Below are positions 45,801 to 64,000 of a stretch of 64,000 nucleotides of DNA, one piece after another. The stretch comes from Prunella strophiata (taxonomy: Eukaryota; Chordata; Aves; Passeriformes; Prunellidae): NCBI GenBank assembly GCA_036583965.1, contig JAZBQD010000025.1, positions 15,251,410-15,315,409 on the forward strand. The letters run 5' to 3'. A program made the translations under genes and the position numbers. Position 1 is the stretch's first letter. The number at the start of each line of letters is the position of its first letter. The notes below the pieces were generated by a model. That model was not told the DNA's origin, made no database searches, and was given only the letters and a program-made list of their open reading frames with translations.

Positions 45801-48639
45801 AGGCGCCCCATCCCAAACGCGGGTCAGGCACCGAGCCCGGCACGGGAGCGCCGGGCAGGGCTGGCAGAGGCAGCGGGGCTGGCACAGCTGCGTGGCTTTC
45901 AGAGATACTTGATCGATAGCTCCTTCCTCCCACTCCCCCCGCTCCCCCAATCCCCACATGCATTTTTCATGCTAACCCCTCCTGGGCAAAGACTGTCTGC
46001 TGTAGGAAAAGAAACAGAAAAAAACCACAAAACACAACAAACCGCAACCAAAATCTACGTTTGTTTCTCTGCTCCCTGGAGATTGTTGTAGTTTAAGGGC
46101 CAATCTATAGATTCAGGGCTGGGAATATCTTTGCTCCATGAACAAAGAGGGATGAAAAACCTCCCCGGGGCTTTTCTCAACCTTCTTCAGGTTAGGCCCA
46201 GAGATGGAAAAGGCTCTGTACTGTGAGGGGTGCAACTCTGCCTGGGCAAAGTGGGGAGGCTGGGAAGGGGAGCTGGGCTCCTCTGCAGCTCCTCCTGGGT
46301 TCACAGCCCTCCCAGGACATGCTGGGGTGCTGTGAGCAGGAACGGGGGTCCCTCTCTGGGGTACAGAGGGTCTCCAGGGTTCCTTGTGCAGCTCAAAGTA
46401 AACCCACGCATGCAGAGCTGGGTCCGGGGTGATCCCAGGCCACAGCAGCTGGGAAGGCTGGTGGATCCCTGGGCTGATCCTGCCTGGCCCCCAGGAAGAG
46501 CTCAGATGAAGGTTTTGGTATTTCTCAGAGTTAGGAAAAACCTGCAGGGTTTGAGCAAAGGGCACTTTTCAGGGTGAATCTCCTTTTCCTGTCCCCTGTT
46601 GTCAGTGAGGGGTGTTCCCTTTTTGTCCCTCACTTTTGGGCGGCAGCATTGCACAGCCCATGTTTCCCCAGTGCTGGAATGTTCCCGTGACTCCCCTTCC
46701 CATCACCGGTGCCTGCCCAGCCTGAGCAGGGCAGCTGAGAGCTGTCCGTGTGTCTGTGCTGAAGGACCGACCCTGGGCGAGGTTCCCGGGCTCCTCCAGA
46801 CCCGCACTCCCCGCCGCAGCCCTGGCAGCCCGCTCCAGGCACGGCCCCGGTGCCTCGGGAGCGTGTCAGCGCCTGTGACACCCGGGGCCAGACCCACCTC
46901 CCCCGCCTTTGGAGCGCGCTGATTCCCGCAGCACCCCCAAACTCCCGTTATTTCCCGATGGCACACGGCTCCCCCCGCCCTGCAGCGGTTTCTCTGGTCC
47001 CTGGATAGCCCGGGCAGGCACAGAGCATCCTGCCCGCAGCGCTCCCACCGCCCCCGGCAGCAGGCGCCGGGACGCGGCCGCACCGAGACGCCGGGTCCGG
47101 GGTCCAGAGCACGGGAGCGCTTCCCGACTGACGGCGAAAGGGCACGGGCCAGAAATAGAAGGGGGAGGAGGACGCCGTGACCTTTCCAGCAGCCGGTGAC
47201 GGATAAAACTTTCCGGCTACCTGTAGGAAGGCGCAGGGCAGGCTCCGTTATCGGCTCATCAAAGGACGACGTCCCCTGTGAGCAGGACGGGCACAGCCAC
47301 GGCGCCCGGGGGCATCCCGGGGTGAGCCAGCGGTGCCCGGCTCCAGCGGCTGTAGGGCTCCGGCCGCGGCCGGGAGCTCTCAGGATGCTCCTGGAGCTGA
47401 GCAGGGAGGGAGGAGAGGGTGGTGGCTGCCACCAGGGCGAGCAGGAGGGCAGAGACACCTCTCTGCCAACAGGCTCCGAGGGGTCCTTTGGCTGCTCCCC
47501 TTGGGACACCCTTGGACAGGAGGGGACGGGATGTCCCGATGCTCAGCCACGTGCCCAGCGCACGGGGAGTTCGGATTCAAGACACCCCCAAAGACTCACC
47601 CGGGATCCACCTCTGCGTCCCTGCACCAGGGGACACCCGGAGGCGCGGCCGGGGCGCACACTGTCCCCACTAAAGGGCTCAGAAATGTCCCCGCAAGCCC
47701 CACGGCAGCAGATCCCAGGGGGAACCCGCGGCAGGGCTGCTCCCATCCCCTCCTCTTCCCCGCTCCGGGATGAGTGGCATCCACCCGGACGGAGCGAGGC
47801 AGCCGTGCTGCCCCCAGCCCTGTTGTCCCCTGCTCGCTGACCCGGGCGGGGGGATGGCAGCCCCCTCCCCCCCGCCTGCCCCTCGCAGATGGCGTGGGCA
47901 GCCAGCACAGGTGGCCCCGTGGCACGGCAGATTGGGGCCGGCTGCCTGCGGAGAGCCCGGCAAGGGCTGCGTCCCTGCCAGCGCTCCGGGGGGCAGAGCA
48001 GAGCCAGGGCCCCCCCGCGAACAGGGGGTGCAGAGCCGGGGGGTGCCCACGGTGCTGTGCCCAGTGCTGGATCCAGCGCTTCAGCACCGACACCAGAGCC
48101 CTGTGAAATAACCAGCCGAGGACATGGAGCTGGTGGGCCAAGTGTGAGGGGGGACACGAGGTGTCTCTCTTGGCCCCAAAGAGATCAGCTGGCCCAGAGC
48201 ATCAGGAGGTTTTGGAAGGGTCCGATTTTAAGGAATTGCATTAAACCATGCCGTGCAGGGACAGCCCAATGCAGATGTCTGGACTGGATCTAACATCTTG
48301 TGAGGAGATTCTCAGGATACAGCTTCCCACAGTCCTTCCAACCAGGGCAAACACCCTGGTGGGTGCCAGACACCCCAACTGGATGGTCTGGGACTCACTT
48401 CTAGGGGAAAAGGACCTGCAAGGGCAGAAGGGAAGCACCCAAGCTCCGAATCACCCCCACGTGGGGTTTCTGTCTCTCTCCACGGGTGATGGAGCTCAGC
48501 CCACACAGGGCACGAGCACCAGGGTGGGCACAGGGTGGGGATGATGGTGGGACTGTCCCAGCTCGAAAGGACCCATCTCGTGGCATAGAGGGGGATCTTG
48601 AGCCGGAGATCTGGTGCAGGAGATGTCAGGGCAAGGGTG
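42827..48639. other. Intergenic, no gene seen; several CpG-rich stretches
   Basis: CpG-rich DNA occurs at about 43040-43620, 45540-45870, 46790-47360 and 47530-48060. Open frames here are numerous but lack recognisable domains and overlap on several frames, as expected for GC-rich DNA. No CR1 copy was recognised. Confidence 0.45.
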
Positions 48640-50040
48640 GTTGGTGGCGGGGGCAGGTAAATCATTAATTCCGGAGAAAACCAGGTTGGCATCGTGCCCA
48701 TCACTCGTCGATAGGAAAAGTTGATGTTGGAAGGGGAAATTTCACATGTAACCTTCCCCTCCCTTCTCTGCCTTCCCTCCGGAGGCAGAGGGCTGGAGCA
48801 AGGAGCCAGCCCGGAGCCACGCACGCACCCAGCCCCAAACCAGCCTCTTGCCGAGCACGTTCTCTTCCAGCCCAGCTGGTTTTGCTTCCAGCCTGCTCCG
48901 TCTGTGCACATTAAAGCTTTTTCTAGGTCTGAACTGCTTTTGGCAAGCCAGGCTCCTGTTGGTCCCCACCACCCTCCCCATGGCTGCTCCCCCCGATCCG
49001 CTCCCCGTCTGGCTCCCGCTCCCCCTCCCCGGTCGAAGCCCTGCCAGGGACACGGCAAATCAGCGCGAAGCCTGCGGGGCAAATCGGTACAAATGAGACC
49101 AAGCAAGAGGGTGGGGAGGGACGGCGGGGGCGATGACTCCTGGGCTGGAGCTTCTGTTGCCGAGTTTGATGTTTCCTGCGAACAACCCTGTAAATGCTCA
49201 GGAGTGGCTCCGGACATCACCTGCCCCCGCCTCGGCGGGGTTTGGGGACGCTGGGTCCCAGACGGGGGGGACAGCCCTCGTCCCGCTCCCACAGCCTCCC
49301 CGCAGCCTCCCGGCCCTGAGCAGGGACCCAACCGGGACGGGGGCCGAGCTGTAAGTGCTGACATTTCAATCTGTTTTGGGGAGGGATGGGGTGGGCGGAG
49401 GGTGGACGGTGCTGCAGGCAGCAGAGGGACTCACTGCGGCTCTGGGCAGGGAACAAAGCCCACCGAGGACCTGGAGCGGAAAACAACCCCCTGTTAAAAG
49501 CTGCCTGCTCCTGCCAGTTTTGCACTCTCCCAAATAAATTTCCGGGCATCTGGCGGTGCCCGGGGGAGCCCTGTGCCACGCCACGGGCAGGGGCTCAGCC
49601 GGGAGCAGGAGCCGGTACCCGGAGCGGGGATGTGCGAACCCGCTGGGAGCAGGGAGCCGACTGCTCCCAAGTGATGCTCTTTGATCCCGCTCTCTCTTTG
49701 CAAGCCGTGTAACTCCTGATTATTAAAGGCACTCGGCACCGGGGAGGTCATATGGGGCCTTTCTGCTTGGGTTGCTCTCCTAATGACACGTCCGACTGCC
49801 TCCACCGGGGACCTGCTCATGCGAGTCCCTGACAATAGAAAGTTTGTGGAGGATTTTGGATGCTTTTCCCGTGACTGTGTGGTGATTGCAGAGGTCTGAC
49901 AGGTTTCCCCACTGAAAAATGAAAGGATACATCGGGAAAAGAGAACCAGCCTGGGAGGGCACAGAGAGCTGGTTAATTTTAACATTTTCACCTCTCCACA
50001 TTTGGGTAATGATCAAAAAGATCAATGGTTTTCTGCAGGT
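48640..50040. promoter_or_regulatory. Cluster of complex noncoding blocks (candidate enhancer region)
   Basis: Non-repetitive AT-richer blocks at 48640-48740, 48895-48960, 49060-49210, 49490-49560 and 49665-50035 alternate with GC-rich DNA. The last one is longest and contains ctgattattaaaggc, ctaatgacacg and gacaatagaaag. No known repeat is in it. Their density suggests conserved regulatory DNA. This is a judgement by eye and needs a multi-species alignment. Confidence 0.3.
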
Positions 50041-52599
50041 TTGGAGATGTGATGCGTATTTGCAATTGTGAAAAAATACAAACCAGGGGAAGGGGGAAAT
50101 TTAACAGTAAGACAGTATTATACTTGTTATCCATATTTTTTTCCCCTCTAAATCCTTCTTAAAGGAAGTGAAAACTAAACTGAGCTGTTGAATTGCCAGA
50201 GGAGGTGAGTTGCTTAATGGTGTCAACTAGGAATATACTTCCTCACGCCAGGGAATGCATGTTTGTAGGAATTTTGGCAACTAAATCAAAAGGTCACATA
50301 ACAAGCAATAGTCCACAGCAGTCAGGGGCTTCTTGAAAAAAAGGTAAGGAAATCAGGTCAGGGAGGCCCAGCTGTGCATCGGGGTGGTGGCAAACCCTGG
50401 GACAGGCACGGGAGAAGTTTCTAGTGCCCACTGGATGCTGCTGCCCTGCTCTCACTCCTCCTCCGTGACGAGGATTTGGGTTCCCCTCCATGAAAATCTG
50501 GGACAGGAGCTTGTGGATGTGTCACTCCCTCATTTCCTTAAGTCTTCTCACTCTTTCCTGGAGATCCCAAGGAATTTCAGAGCGCTGCCCCATCCAGAGG
50601 CAGCGGGGGGACCCCGGTTTGGCAGGGGGATGGAGACAGACCCCCTTCCTGCACAGGCATCCCGGGGACTGTCCCAGCGGCTGCTCCCGGCGCCGTGCGG
50701 GCACGCGGGACCCGCAGGAACGCGGCTGCACGGCCGTTCCACCTCGTCCTGCGGCACAGCGCAGGCTAACGAGCTGCATTCCCGCTTCCTGCACCGGCTA
50801 ATAACATCCCTGCCTCCTCCCGGTGGCTTTGCCTCGGGCCCTTCTTACTCCTCCTGGTCATCCCTTGGCCAGTGCAGACCTCGCTGGGCAATTTGGTGGC
50901 CAAGTGCTGCCTGCCCGCTCGGCGTCTCTGCCTCCAGCCACAGCAACGTCCCTCGGCTCCCATCCCCACGCTGCAGCCCAGGCACTGCCTACAGTGCAGG
51001 CCAGGGGCTGAGCAGCTCAGCCCATTTTTGGGGTGCAAAAGAGCTGGAAACACAGGGAGGATCCCAGCAGGCAGCATCACCCTTAATCTGCATTAAAAGC
51101 CCAGCCAAACACCACCACCAAGTACCAGGCAGAAAGCAGAGAGATGCCTGCTGCCCACGGGTCAGCCCAGTGCAGTGCAGGGGTTCCTGCCCAAGAATAA
51201 ATGAGTATATAAGAATAAAAATAAATACGAAATTAAAACATGTTTGGGAAGAGAAATCTGCCTGCAAAGAGGCTGCAAAGAGGTGTGATGTGCTCAGGGT
51301 GTGATGTGCTGCCTGATGTGCTCTGTGTCTCTGCAGAACAGCCTCCTCTCTCCCCTCTGCTGGGAGCAGGGTGTCCCCCAGCAGCAATCTGAGTTCCTCT
51401 CCTGCAGGTTTATGGGTGTCCTTGAGTGCTGGCCCTGTGCCAGGGTGTCCCATCCCTGTGAGAAGGCTTCTGCCTGGCAGAGCTCCCCCACATTCCCTGG
51501 AGCCCATCCCATCCAGCTTTTCTGCTCTGCAATTTCCCTGCTGCTCCCAAGCTCTCCCAACCAGCATTGAACCATTTCCCCTTTAGATTTTTATTTAGCA
51601 GGTGGAATTGTTTGTGTTCCCCTAGGGATGGGGAGGGAGAAGCAGGGGATGTTCCTGTTTAGGACCATTTTGAAATGGGTTTTACAGTGGGCTGGATTTC
51701 ATGGATGTGGTCACAAAACTGCACACAGCATGTCAAGCCCCCCCCCACCCCCACCCCCTTCCCAGTTTATTTTATTGTCTTTAACCTTTAACATAACAAG
51801 TCTCTTGCAGCTGGCAGTTCCTTGGTGGCTGGTTGGACCTTGCCATGATTTAAATGCCTCCATCCCAAAATAGCTGGCTGGAGCCAGTGCTGGGAGCTGG
51901 CAGGAGGAGCAGGGATAAGCCCATGTCCTCCTGGGTGGGGCCCCAGTATTGCAACAGCCCCCCTTTCCTAGGAGTGGTTGAAATCATGGCCCCATCCTGG
52001 CTATGCTTTGGCTGAAAAGAGCCCTGTCCTGTCACTTTGGGGATTACCTGGGGGAACAACACCCCAGCCAAGAAAACAAAGGGGTTACTGTGCAAGGTCT
52101 GTTCCCTGTCACCTGTGGTCCCCTTGCCTGCCCTCCCCTGCCCACCTGAGCTGGCAGGAGAGTCCATCAGGAGGGAGGCAGTGCCTGAGTGAGTGCTGGC
52201 AGGTCTGTACTAAGGGTGTACTGAGCAAAGCTCTTTGGCTGCATGGGGTGACCCCAAATGAGGGCTGGGTGGCTGCCACCAGCAAGGCTCTGCTTTGCAA
52301 GCCCCTGGGGACACTGACCCAAGCGAGAAAGCCCCAGGAGGGGCAGCTGTGGGTGCTGCTAACTCCATCCCAGCCTCTGCTGAGATGGGCAGAGGTTCCT
52401 GCAGGGACACAACGGCCCCTGGCCCTGCAGCACACACGGCTCAGACCCACCAGGGAGCACCCAGAGTGAGCCAGAGGTAATCCTGGTCTCTGGGACAGCT
52501 GTGAGCCCTCCTTGAAGTCCTTTCCATCTTCAAGGATGGCAAGAAGGTGCCAGGGTGAATTTACTGAGTGCTAATCTTGCCAGAGCAGCACAACTGCCC
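50041..52599. other. Intergenic, no gene seen
   Basis: Unique sequence with an AT-rich run at 51195-51245 and a C-rich run at 51738-51766. No coding frame, RNA gene or repeat family was recognised. Confidence 0.45.
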
Positions 52600-52960
52600 A
52601 CTGTGAGGAGAGAAGTGGCTGCCGAGACAGGGGAGGGAGAGAAAGGGATCCTCTTTAAGTGACCTTAGCATGGCCCCTGACGTGATCTCCTGCAGTGTCC
52701 TCATGGCCAAACTGGAAATGTAAAGACAAAATGGGTCAAAAACTGGCTGGACTGCCAGGCTCAATGGGCTGTACAAGGTGCAGCTCCCAGCTGGAGAAAG
52801 GGAATGGCAAAGTCCTGCATTTGGGATGCAGTAGCCCCCTGCAGCAGGGCTTGTCCTGGGAAATGAGCTAAAAAGCAGCTTTGCAAGAAAGGAGCCACAT
52901 CCAAGACACGAGCAGAGCCAGAATCTTGATTGCCAGGAGCTGGACCAAGAGAGGAGAGGA
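52600..52960 (+). mobile_element. Probable degraded CR1 ORF2-derived fragment, plus strand
   Basis: The segments tggctggactgccaggctca and aagtcctgcatttgggatgc, with ccctgcagcagggctt after them, follow the order of the C-terminal reverse-transcriptase region of CR1. Divergence is high and the edges are uncertain; a retroviral origin is a less likely alternative. Confidence 0.5.
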
Positions 52961-55900
52961 TGGGACAGGCTCTGAAGATAGCAAGAAGAATGGAGACAGG
53001 GAAGGGTGAGGGAAATGCTTGAGATGTCCTTGTGTGAAGCTCCTCTCCTGCAGCAAAGGATGAGTGGGGGCACAGCAATGGACACATCCAGGAGCAGGAG
53101 AGGGCTGGGCTGCAAGGCAGGAGGGGGGCAGGCAGAGGAGGGGTGAAGACTCCCTGTTCCTGTCCCCAGAGGATATGGGGTAGATTTGAAGTGCATCTTC
53201 TGGTGGGAAGACAAAGAGTGATTTGGTGGAGCAGGACACCTGAGCAGCAAATACAAGAACAGCTCAAGGTGTGAGCAAGGTTGTATCAATATGGGAACCT
53301 TTGGCCATCTTTGGAGTGTCTTAGGAGACACAGAAAGAGCTGAGCTCTGCCAAGCCAGGAGAAGTACAGCAGAGGACATCTCCTTCCTTTTTTATCATTC
53401 CCACCCTCAGGACATTTATGGAACATCAACTGTCCAAGGATAAATGTAAAGTGGATGAGAATATTTCTAGTATGAGGAACTGGGCTGTAGAAGTTTGGGG
53501 AGCCTCAGGGAGCCTTTGAGTTGGTCAAGGGTTGACTAAATGCACCTCAGTGTATGACAGAGCTCATTGCTTTGCAGGGGAGGGGGCAGAGGAGGTGAAA
53601 TCTTGTCCATAGCCAGACTGGGAATCTGTGCTTGTGTGGGCAGAGAGATGATCTAACTGAGGACACTCATGTGGCTTGGTCTGTGGTGGGCAGGAGAAGT
53701 GGATTTTGCTAATCAGAGCAGAGTTGAGCCCCACATTGCCCGCCATGGACTGCTGCTGGTGTGCCACAGCATACAGAGGGGACAGGGGACAGTGACCTCA
53801 AAGGGCTTCTGGAGGTCCCCAGAGCTCCTTCAGATGGAAGGTTGAAAGGGAACCTCCCAGTGCAGGTGGTCACAGGCAGTGGGATCCATCCTTGGCTGTC
53901 ACAACAGCAGGAGAAGGAGAAACTTGTGAGTGGGGAAAGGAATTTCAGAGGTCACAGAAACTGGAAGAAGCTATGGAATTTTTTCTGGAAACAGGAAAGC
54001 CCTGCACATTACATGCATGACACAGACTTTAGCACAAAGGACACCTGGACCTACATTCCAGCTGTTCCAGCTGCACACACTTCTTAAGCCCCCCAGGTTC
54101 TCTCCAGCTGTCCATCATCTTCCCATGCTCACCATGCCAGCCTGGACACAACCTCCTCTGCACATCCCTGCGTGCCAGCCACACTGCTGCTCCTCCTGAG
54201 TTGCACAGACACCTTCCCCTCTATCCAGCTGCACATTTCATTTGGACACTGATGATGTCTTCACAAGTTTGGAGATCATTTTGCCAATGAACTGCTGACT
54301 CCACGGCTGGAAGCTTGTGGTCTCCTGAGGCTCCATTAGCAGGTAGAGTGGAGGTGGGGGAAGATGTAGGAAGCTCCCAGAGTGGGGCCAAGGCAGCAGC
54401 TTTGCAGGTGGTTGATATAATGTGGAGAGACAGTCTGATATCTCCTCACCAGGACCTGCCTCTTCCCCCGAGGGGCTCGCAGCAGGAAGGGCTGTGGGAG
54501 GAAAGCCCTTTGCAGTGGAGGACCCTCAGGTCTCTGGAGAGTAGCCTGGAGGCTGTGACGGCCTGATCTCATCTCTCAGGGAGCCTGTGAGTTGTGCTGT
54601 GAGTGTCACAGGCAGACAATGATGACTCCAGCCCATTGTCACTTGGTTGAATGCTTTTCACGGGGTGTTGGGGTTGCCACAGGGAGCCTTCAGGCCAACT
54701 TTTTGTGGGTGGAGGCTGGAGGAGAGGCCAGAGACACAGCAACACTTCTTGAGGAAGTGCACAAATGGGAGAAGATTTGACACAAAATGAGGGAAAACTT
54801 TACATGTGGAGGTGCTGTGGCTACAGGGAGTATGTTCATCATCTGGCTGAGGGACACCCCAAGGCCAGGCAGGAGATGCCAGACAACCTGCACATCCAAA
54901 GGCAGCAATACTCACAAAGATGGACCCAGCCCATGTCTGGGCTGGGGTTTGGGTCTCACCAAAATCCACCTGTGAAGAGAGCTAAACTTCCCCAACCAGA
55001 AACTCCAGATCCCTCCAAATGCTTGGAAACCCAAGGGCTGGGAATCCAAATGCTGTCAGATTTGTAGACCATGACTCTGACTTTTGTCTTGCCCCTGGGA
55101 TGTGAAGCACATGGTTTGGTCAGCCCACATATGGAGACACAGCAGTGGTGATGAAGAACCCTCTGAGCAGCAGAGCCACACTGAGCTACAGGACATTGGC
55201 CACAGCCTCTGGCCTTGGGTATGAAGACGTGGTGGGTGGGCAGACATGGAAAGATTGACTGTTTGGAAACCCCAGCTCTTCTGAAGACGTGCTTTTGGGA
55301 AGAGAAGAGATTTTGGTGCAATAATCGAGGTCAAGCTGGAGGAAGGCACAGCTGGAGGTGGGAATAGTTTCAAAGGTGCTGATGTAGGGAGCCAGGGGCA
55401 GAGGTGCTGGGATGGCCTCACACAGCGGCTGTACAGGGTGAGGCTGCAGGAGGGGCAGAGCTGCCAGCCCCACCAGCCACGCTTCCCTCCTCTTGCCGAG
55501 TGCCTGCCGCTTTGCCATGGCCAATTGCCTTCATCCCAGCCCCGATAAACGCTTAAAAGCTCAAATCACACCACTCCAGGCTATGAAAACGAAAAGGGAC
55601 CCGATAGCCGCTAATAGGCGAGCAGCCCCTGCGGCAGAAGCGTGTAGTGTAGGGAAAGTGGTTTGCATTGATCAGCCGCTCCCCTCCCGCGGCTGCCCGG
55701 CTGCTCCAGCCACGGCGCTGGGGAAAACGGGATAAAACCCCACGGGAATTTCCAGAAAGGCAGAGACCGGGTAATGGCAGGAGCAGGAAGGTTTGTGGGG
55801 TTGGTGTGAGATCCCACCAAAGGGCCACTGTCCTGTCCTGGCACAGTCACCGGGGAAACGTAACCCGGGATGACAAACAGCAATGCCAGGGCCACACAGA

Positions 55901-57059
55901 CTGGAGGGATGCTGAGCCCTGGGAAATGGGTGGCCTGGAAGGAAGCACCTGGTGGGTGTAGGAGCAGGGAAGAGTTGTCCTGTGGTTGATGCTGTGTGTG
56001 CAGGGCACCACCAGTGAAATCCCACCTGTGCAGGGTAGGACCAGATTGTAGGAGACCACAAGAATCCTCAGCTGCAGGATGAGGGGCAAGGCAGGAGATT
56101 CATCACAACAACACTGACTGGAGAAGAACTTCAGAGTCTTTCCTGAGCCCATTCCTCCATGCCATGTCCTACAGCCATCTGGGAAAGGCTGAGGGCAGCC
56201 AATTTCCATGGGAGCGTTGCAGCTCCCTGGCAGCCTCCCAGTCAGCACTGGAGCACTTGGAGGTCAGCAGCAAAGAAAGGGCATCAGTTTGAGAGATGGG
56301 GGTCTTTGTTGCAGTCAAAAAAGCTCTTGGGAGTCTGCAAAAGCAGATCAGGGCAAGTTCCCATGCCTACCTGTGGGTGGAGAGGGTTTGTATTGGTACA
56401 GGAAACCCACTGGACTGAGCCCCTTCCTGCAAGTGGCTGCCACACAACAGAAACAGGCTCAAGGGAAGGGAATGGGATCTGGAAGGGTTTGGCTCTGTGT
56501 CCAGCTTCAGGCCAGAAAGGAGATGGTGAAGCAGGACAGTGGTGGTGAACCATGTGTCTGGAGGGTGGACAGGGACCATGGTTGCTGCTTCTATCAGTCA
56601 AAGAATTGGGGGGCATCAAGTGAGACTTGTGGGGACAAGCTGGAGGATGGAGCTCTGGGTGGTGTGCCAGTAACTCCCTGCTGCAGCATGCTTCAGGAAC
56701 TAAATGCTTCCACAGCTTCCAGAGAAGCTCCTGCAGATTCAGAGTGGGGATGTGTATTCTTTGTGCTTCATCCAGTGGAACCTGGTCTGCTGGGATGGCT
56801 GATGGGTTAGGAAAATTGGAGCAATACCATAGATGCTGGTCCTACATCCTGGAAATGGATTTTTGGCTGTTAATTGAGACCTGAGCTGGATGGACAACTG
56901 AGGTGCTGTCTGGACAACTGGCTCAGCTGCCCCAGTGGCTGCATCCCTGTCTCTGGAGACCAGGCTGGCCTTTTTTAAGTACTGGAGCACCAGGGACTGC
57001 AAGATCTCTTTCGTGGGCATCTCTCTCTTCTTCCTTCCCTTTGTCTCCCCTTCTCTTTC
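52961..57059. other. Intergenic, no gene seen; one candidate regulatory block at 55495-55690
   Basis: No recognisable coding frame. The block at 55495-55690 is complex and contains gataaacgcttaaaagc, gctaataggcg and an octamer-like gtttgcattgatcag, unlike the surrounding simple G-rich sequence. It is a candidate conserved element. Confidence 0.4.
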
Positions 57060-57660
57060 TTCTCCCCTTGCCGCTCGGTTCCCTCCATCGGAGCGTGCCC
57101 CTCTCCCCTCGGCGGGCCCGGGGAGGAGAGCGGGGATGCTGCAATTCCCAGGCACAGGTGCGCGGTCCCCGCCGCGCGCTGCCCCCAGGCACGGCCCCCG
57201 CCGCCGCAGCTGACAGCCCACTGGAAATAATGTGTTGTGGCAGAGAGAGACTCAGCAGACCACGAAGATCTGCTGGTGCGGGAACTGCTCAGCAACCAGG
57301 AGCCACAACGCCTGTCTCCCGGCTCCGCAGGGCCTGAGCCGGCTCTGGGGATGCCTCCGCTCCGCCGGAGCCTGCCTGGCTCACACGCAGGGCGCTTCCC
57401 ACTCTCTCCCATTCTTCCTTTTCGCTCTTTCCCCTTTTCCCTCCCTTGCTGTTCCCCTCTGCAGCGTTGAGGATGATGAAGCAGCCAAGCTGCCTTTTCC
57501 TACACGGGACATCTCTCTGCCATCCTCTGCACCACCGGGCACAGGAGGGGAACAAACGGCTCTTGCAGCAGCTCTGGAGGAGGAGGATCAGGTGTGCAGG
57601 AATGGAACAACCAGTTCCAGTCTTCCAGCAAAGATTTAATCTGCCTCTGGCATATAAACA
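57060..57660 (+). promoter_or_regulatory. CpG-rich candidate PRR35 promoter region with splice-like signals
   Basis: A CpG-rich stretch (about 57070-57400) lies 3.1-3.4 kb upstream of the PRR35 start codon. Downstream there is a strong acceptor-like signal (ttgctgttcccctctgcag, ending at about 57466) and a possible donor caggtgtgc near 57592. It is the nearest CpG-rich segment to PRR35, so it is a reasonable place for its promoter and untranslated exons. No TATA box is seen. The open frames here show no known domain. Confidence 0.35.

Positions 57661-64000
<6,340 letters not shown>

Noticed and set aside
43040..48060. Possible undetected GC-rich genes under the many overlapping open frames
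   Set aside because: The frames overlap on both strands, have low-complexity Pro/Gly/Ala/Arg-rich content and no domain or consistent splice structure.
52961..55100. Possible retroviral internal region
   Set aside because: I could not find any conserved gag, pol or env motif, primer-binding site or paired LTRs, so nothing was annotated.
57232..57639. 135-codon open frame near the CpG-rich region upstream of PRR35
   Set aside because: No recognisable domain, and it spans an acceptor-like pyrimidine tract. An untranslated exon is more likely than a coding one.

Overview
This is a vertebrate nuclear window, most probably from a bird. It has widely spaced multi-exon genes with GT-AG introns, high GC content, and many CR1 LINE 3'-end fragments on both strands. 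There is one 343-bp solo LTR and no sign of Alu- or L1-type repeats. The gene order CAPN15 then PRR35, both on the + strand, matches the human 16p13.3 order as I remember it. I cannot fix the species; a passerine is only a guess.

Positions 1-13,340 hold the 3' part of CAPN15 (calpain 15, orthologue of fly small optic lobes). Eleven coding exons can be placed. They cover the last two RanBP2-type zinc fingers, the complete calpain protease core with its Cys, His and Asn triad, and the C-terminal SOL-homology region, and end in a TGA at 11,604-11,606. A 1.7-kb 3' UTR with a (GT)22 tract follows, with an AATAAA at 13,313.

Positions 13,340-60,450 form a 47-kb interval in which I find no convincing protein-coding gene. 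It contains about eleven CR1 fragments, a perfect 40-copy 12-bp minisatellite (17.4 kb), a 37-copy ~35-bp minisatellite with a 70-bp higher-order period (29.2-30.5 kb), a 46-bp triplication, and an (ATCCC)n tract grown at a CR1 tail. It also holds the solo LTR with a 6-bp target duplication, several CpG-rich stretches, and blocks of complex AT-richer sequence with clustered transcription-factor-like motifs that look like conserved regulatory DNA. A promoter- or exon-like block at 42.56-42.83 kb is the most gene-like piece.

Positions 60,479-64,000 hold the 5' coding part of PRR35, a paralogue of ZNF750: an N-terminal C2HC finger, a proline-rich middle, a canonical PLDLS CtBP-type motif, and a tail running off the window. 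As given, its frame is broken three times, so it is either a decaying gene or (more likely) carries indel errors.

No operon, CRISPR array or novel defence system is present. The points most worth checking are the PRR35 frame breaks, the 42.7-kb promoter/exon candidate, the two minisatellites, and the regulatory-looking blocks in the wide CAPN15-PRR35 interval.
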